NCBI RefSeq assembly: GCF_042427745.1
Contig: NZ_JBHMFA010000005.1
Strand: one strand, 5' to 3'
Length of the DNA: 64,000 nt
DNA from: Algibacter miyuki
GTDB taxonomy: Bacteria; Bacteroidota; Bacteroidia; Flavobacteriales; Flavobacteriaceae
Shown: piece after piece, positions 61,594 to 64,000 of the stretch
Layout of the letters: every line of letters begins with the position of its first letter
Numbering within the stretch: the stretch's first letter is position 1
Translations under genes and position numbers: made by a program
Notes under the pieces: generated by a model
Told to the model about the DNA's origin: nothing
The model's database searches: none
Seen by the model: only the letters and a program-made list of their open reading frames with translations

Positions 61594-62781
61594 ATGCAAG
61601 TACTCGTTTTAAACTCAGGAAGTTCATCTATAAAATTTCAATTATTTTCAATGCCAGCCGAAACCATTTTATGTTCAGGCTTAATTGAACGTATTGGCAT
61701 GGATGATGCTAAATTTATATACAAAACTGAAAAAGATGCCATAGAGCACATCACGGCTATTTACAACCACAAACAAGGATTAGAACTATTAGCCCATCAA
61801 CTTTTAGATAATGAAACCGGCATTATTAAATCGGCCTCAGATATTGATATTGTTGGACATCGAGTGGTACAAGGTGGTGCTCGTTTTAAAGAAACTACCG
61901 AAATTACGCAATGGGCAAAAGATAACATTAAAGATCTTTTTAGCTTAGCTCCTCTGCATAATCCTGCAAATTTCGAAGGTATTGAAGTGGCAGAAGCTAT
62001 TTTTCCTTCAGCTAAACAGGTGGCTGTTTTCGATACGGCATTTCACCAATCTATTCCCGAACATGCTTATAGATATGCTATTCCAAATAACCTTTTAACC
62101 GAACATAAAATTAGAATGTACGGTTTTCATGGTACCAGCCACAAATATGTATCAGAACAAGCCATTCATTATTTAGGCAAAAAAGAATCTAAAATCATAT
62201 CCATTCACTTAGGAAACGGTTGCAGTATAACAGCTATTAAAAACGGAAAAGCTGTAGATCATTCTATGGGCTTAACACCTTTAGATGGTTTAATTATGGG
62301 AACACGAAGTGGTGACATCGACCCATCGGTTATTTTTCATTTAGCCAGCAAATTAAATTATTCCTTAAATGAAATTAACACACTTTTACAAAAGAAAAGC
62401 GGCATGCTAGGCTTAACAGGCTTTAGTGATTTAAGAGAAATAGAGATAGAGGCCGCCAAAGGCAATAGAGATTGTTTACTCGCTTTACAAATGAATACCT
62501 ACCGTATTAAAAAATATATAGGAAGTTATGCTGCTATTTTAAACGGGTTAGACGCCATTGTTTTTACCGCTGGAATTGGAGAAAACTCGGAACTGATGCG
62601 CAGTATGGTTTGCACAGATTTAGATTTCCTTGGTATTGAAATAGATTCAGAAAAAAATAAAGAAAGATCTAAACATTTAAGAGCGATAAACACAGATCAA
62701 TCTAAGGTGAAAATATTAATTATCCCAACCAACGAAGAATTAGAAATTGCTAAACAATCGGTTCAATTATTCGAAAATTAA
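61594..62781 (+). CDS. ackA: Acetate kinase
   Basis: Makes ATP and acetate from acetyl phosphate and ADP. 395 residues, family length. Motifs: VLNSGSSSIKFQLF, VGHRVVQGGARF, FDTAFHQSIPEHAYRYAIP, RMYGFHGTSHKYVS, SIHLGNGCSITAIKNGKAVDHSMGLTPLDGLIMGTRSGDIDP and VFTAGIGENS. Operon partner of pta; together they give overflow acetate formation or acetate uptake. The last 15 bases overlap the convergent DUF2807 gene. Confidence 0.98.
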   Translation: MQVLVLNSGSSSIKFQLFSMPAETILCSGLIERIGMDDAKFIYKTEKDAIEHITAIYNHKQGLELLAHQLLDNETGIIKSASDIDIVGHRVVQGGARFKETTEITQWAKDNIKDLFSLAPLHNPANFEGIEVAEAIFPSAKQVAVFDTAFHQSIPEHAYRYAIPNNLLTEHKIRMYGFHGTSHKYVSEQAIHYLGKKESKIISIHLGNGCSITAIKNGKAVDHSMGLTPLDGLIMGTRSGDIDPSVIFHLASKLNYSLNEINTLLQKKSGMLGLTGFSDLREIEIEAAKGNRDCLLALQMNTYRIKKYIGSYAAILNGLDAIVFTAGIGENSELMRSMVCTDLDFLGIEIDSEKNKERSKHLRAINTDQSKVKILIIPTNEELEIAKQSVQLFEN

Positions 62782-63513
62782 TCGCCCTTTATAAATTTCT
62801 TCCACAGTAACAGTATTTGGTTTATTAACCGAAATAACATCACCTATACCAGAAATTTTACCCGTAAGAGATTCTTGCGGGTTTACAACCATATCGTTAG
62901 AACTTCTGTTGGAAACATTTACGTTTTGCGCAACTAAATCGCGGCCTTCAAAACGTGATGTACCTGCCGCGAAAACCACATTCAAGTTTTGTGTTTTCCC
63001 CGAAATAAAAGCATTAGAAATATTATTAAAAACCACTCGGAAGTTTGTATTATCAACCTGTAGTTTGAAATTTCCGCTTGTAAAACTATCAGGCACGCCA
63101 AAATCTTCAGATAAAATCGTTAGACTCGGATATGTTAAAACACCATTAGAGCTCACGTCATATTGCGTAGAACTTCTAATTTCTATAATATTCGGAGACG
63201 TTATATACACTTTTGTAATGCCATAATCTCGAACATAGTTACATGTATTATTATCGGTTAAAACAAGTTGACCATTGGTAACAACCGCTTCAACATCGTT
63301 TATTAAATTGGCTCCAGTTTCAATAGTTACTTTTTGGGTATCACCCTCAGTGACAATTAATTCTACATCCCGATTTACTAATATTTTAGTAAACGGTTCT
63401 AAAGAAATTTCTTGTTCTATAATAGCCCCTGTTTTCTGAAAACAATCGCTAGCATTTTCACTATCACAAGCCAAAATCAAACTAAAAACGAGTATATAAA
63501 GTAGCTTTCTCAT
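62767..63513 (-). CDS. Head-GIN domain (DUF2807) lipoprotein
   Basis: A 248-residue protein with a lipoprotein signal (LVFSLILAC, lipid-modified Cys16). The rest is the right-handed beta repeat of DUF2807, opening FTKILVNRDVELIVTEGDTQKVTIETGANLIND (hallmark GDTQKVTIE) and continuing in SSNGVLTYPSLTILSEDFGVPDSFTSGNFKLQVDNTNF. These are abundant envelope proteins of Bacteroidota with unknown role. Its start overlaps the stop of the gene upstream by four bases, and its 3' end overlaps ackA. Confidence 0.88.
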   Translation of the reverse strand: MRKLLYILVFSLILACDSENASDCFQKTGAIIEQEISLEPFTKILVNRDVELIVTEGDTQKVTIETGANLINDVEAVVTNGQLVLTDNNTCNYVRDYGITKVYITSPNIIEIRSSTQYDVSSNGVLTYPSLTILSEDFGVPDSFTSGNFKLQVDNTNFRVVFNNISNAFISGKTQNLNVVFAAGTSRFEGRDLVAQNVNVSNRSSNDMVVNPQESLTGKISGIGDVISVNKPNTVTVEEIYKGRLIFE

Positions 63514-64000
63514 AATCTAACACCAATTCCAAATTCAACAGCCTCAGCCTTTGCTCCATGTGATTTCAAAGTCATTGCTCCAAACCATTTTCTATTTTTT
63601 CCTACGTAACGTTTCAACCCAATTCTTAAATAGGTACGTCCTTCAAAATCATAAGGATAATACACATAATACCCAAACTGCGTGAGTAAAGATGTTCTAT
63701 TCAGAAATAATTCATGCCCAGCAAAAACACCAACACGTTTATAATCTTCGTCGCCTGTAATATCAAACTCTGGGAAAGCGACACTTCTGTAATAAATAAG
63801 TTCCTTTAAGAAATTAGAGAAAAACACATCAGCTCCAAACTGCAAAGCACTTTTACGATTAATACGTTTATCTGCATATGCCGAAAAAATATAAAACGGA
63901 AACTGTCCGCTACCTACCACATCACTCTCATTAATACCCGACCTAAACACCATATTATACTTTATGGGTTGCGTAAACTTTCGGTCGCTAGCACTTAATG
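63510..64000 (-). CDS. Acyloxyacyl hydrolase-like (PagL-type) outer-membrane protein, 5' end outside the window
   Basis: The open frame extends past the ATG at 63953 to the window edge without a stop (preceding residues DRKFTQPIKYNMVFRSG), so the gene is cut by the window and its start is not visible. The visible 163 residues are beta-barrel-like, alternating and aromatic, with FQFGADVFFSNFL-type segment QFGADVFFSNFLKELI, AGHELFLNRTSLLTQFGYYVYYPYDF and the C-terminal GAKAEAVEFGIGVRL ending in a hydrophobic residue. This fits the PagL/acyloxyacyl-hydrolase family of Bacteroidota, which would remove an acyl chain from lipid A. The end overlaps the DUF2807 start by four bases. Confidence 0.7.
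   Translation of the reverse strand, partial: LSASDRKFTQPIKYNMVFRSGINESDVVGSGQFPFYIFSAYADKRINRKSALQFGADVFFSNFLKELIYYRSVAFPEFDITGDEDYKRVGVFAGHELFLNRTSLLTQFGYYVYYPYDFEGRTYLRIGLKRYVGKNRKWFGAMTLKSHGAKAEAVEFGIGVRL

Noticed and set aside
1..64000. tRNA, rRNA, CRISPR or prophage elements
   Set aside because: I scanned the intergenic spaces for cloverleaf ends, repeat-spacer patterns and phage or transposase genes and found none; a covariance search could still reveal a small RNA.

Overview
The window looks like a chromosome segment from a marine or brackish member of the Flavobacteriaceae (Bacteroidota). This rests on the strongly AT-rich sequence, the Bacteroidota-type -7 boxes TAnnTTTG in front of many genes, the near absence of Shine-Dalgarno sequences, and several TTG starts. 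Marker genes agree: a SusD-type C-terminus at the left edge, a type IX secretion plug-domain protein (DUF5103), GldA of gliding motility, a PafA-type phosphatase, a complete sodium-pumping NADH:quinone reductase (NQR) and head-GIN/DUF2807 proteins. I saw no rRNA, tRNA, CRISPR array, transposase or phage gene. The genus cannot be fixed from this alone.

Layout. 1-600: tail of a SusD-like gene, its terminator, and a gap with a second, orphan terminator. 0.6-6 kb: ankyrin-repeat protein, gpmI, HAD-like phosphatase, map, DUF3050, methyltransferase, DUF423. 6.1-14.2 kb: minus-strand NQR block (nqrABCDEF, then a small conserved gene and apbE, the flavin transferase that would load FMN on NqrB and NqrC), with a plus-strand CCxxC protein inserted. 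14.3-25.5 kb: T9SS plug protein, apaG, small membrane protein, aminotransferase, desaturase, rsmG, TPR protein, VOC protein, pruA, and an NRDE/papain-like gene pair. 25.5-36.8 kb: TPR protein, a 2027-residue alpha-2-macroglobulin-like protein, pafA plus a nuclease (overlapping stop/start), and an MlaE/MlaF lipid transporter pair. 36.8-49 kb: DUF389, mannose-1-phosphate guanylyltransferase, SprT-like, an ATP-grasp/alpha-E/transglutaminase operon, polyprenyl synthase, rlmN, queA, aroA, MazG-like. 49-53.7 kb: DUF3857, membrane hydrolase, dtd, rsgA, small secreted protein. 53.8-58.2 kb: aromatic amino-acid operon (pheA, aminotransferase, tyrA, DAHP synthase-chorismate mutase). 58.4-64 kb: gldA, pta-ackA, DUF2807 lipoprotein and a truncated acyloxyacyl hydrolase-like gene.

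Most notable. (1) Upstream of pheA lies an unlisted 25-codon ORF packed with Phe, Tyr and Trp codons, followed by a perfect terminator hairpin: a leader-peptide attenuator for the aromatic operon. (2) A 34-residue TTG-start ORF fits exactly between the aminotransferase and tyrA, overlapping the tyrA start. (3) A dispersed, structured intergenic repeat is present in three copies; nested inverted repeats show compensatory changes, and one copy creates a false N-terminus for rlmN. (4) The alpha-2-macroglobulin carries a SusC-type VVVGYGT motif just before its thioester half. (5) At least four genes have a -7 box only 4-7 bases before the start codon, suggesting leaderless mRNAs.
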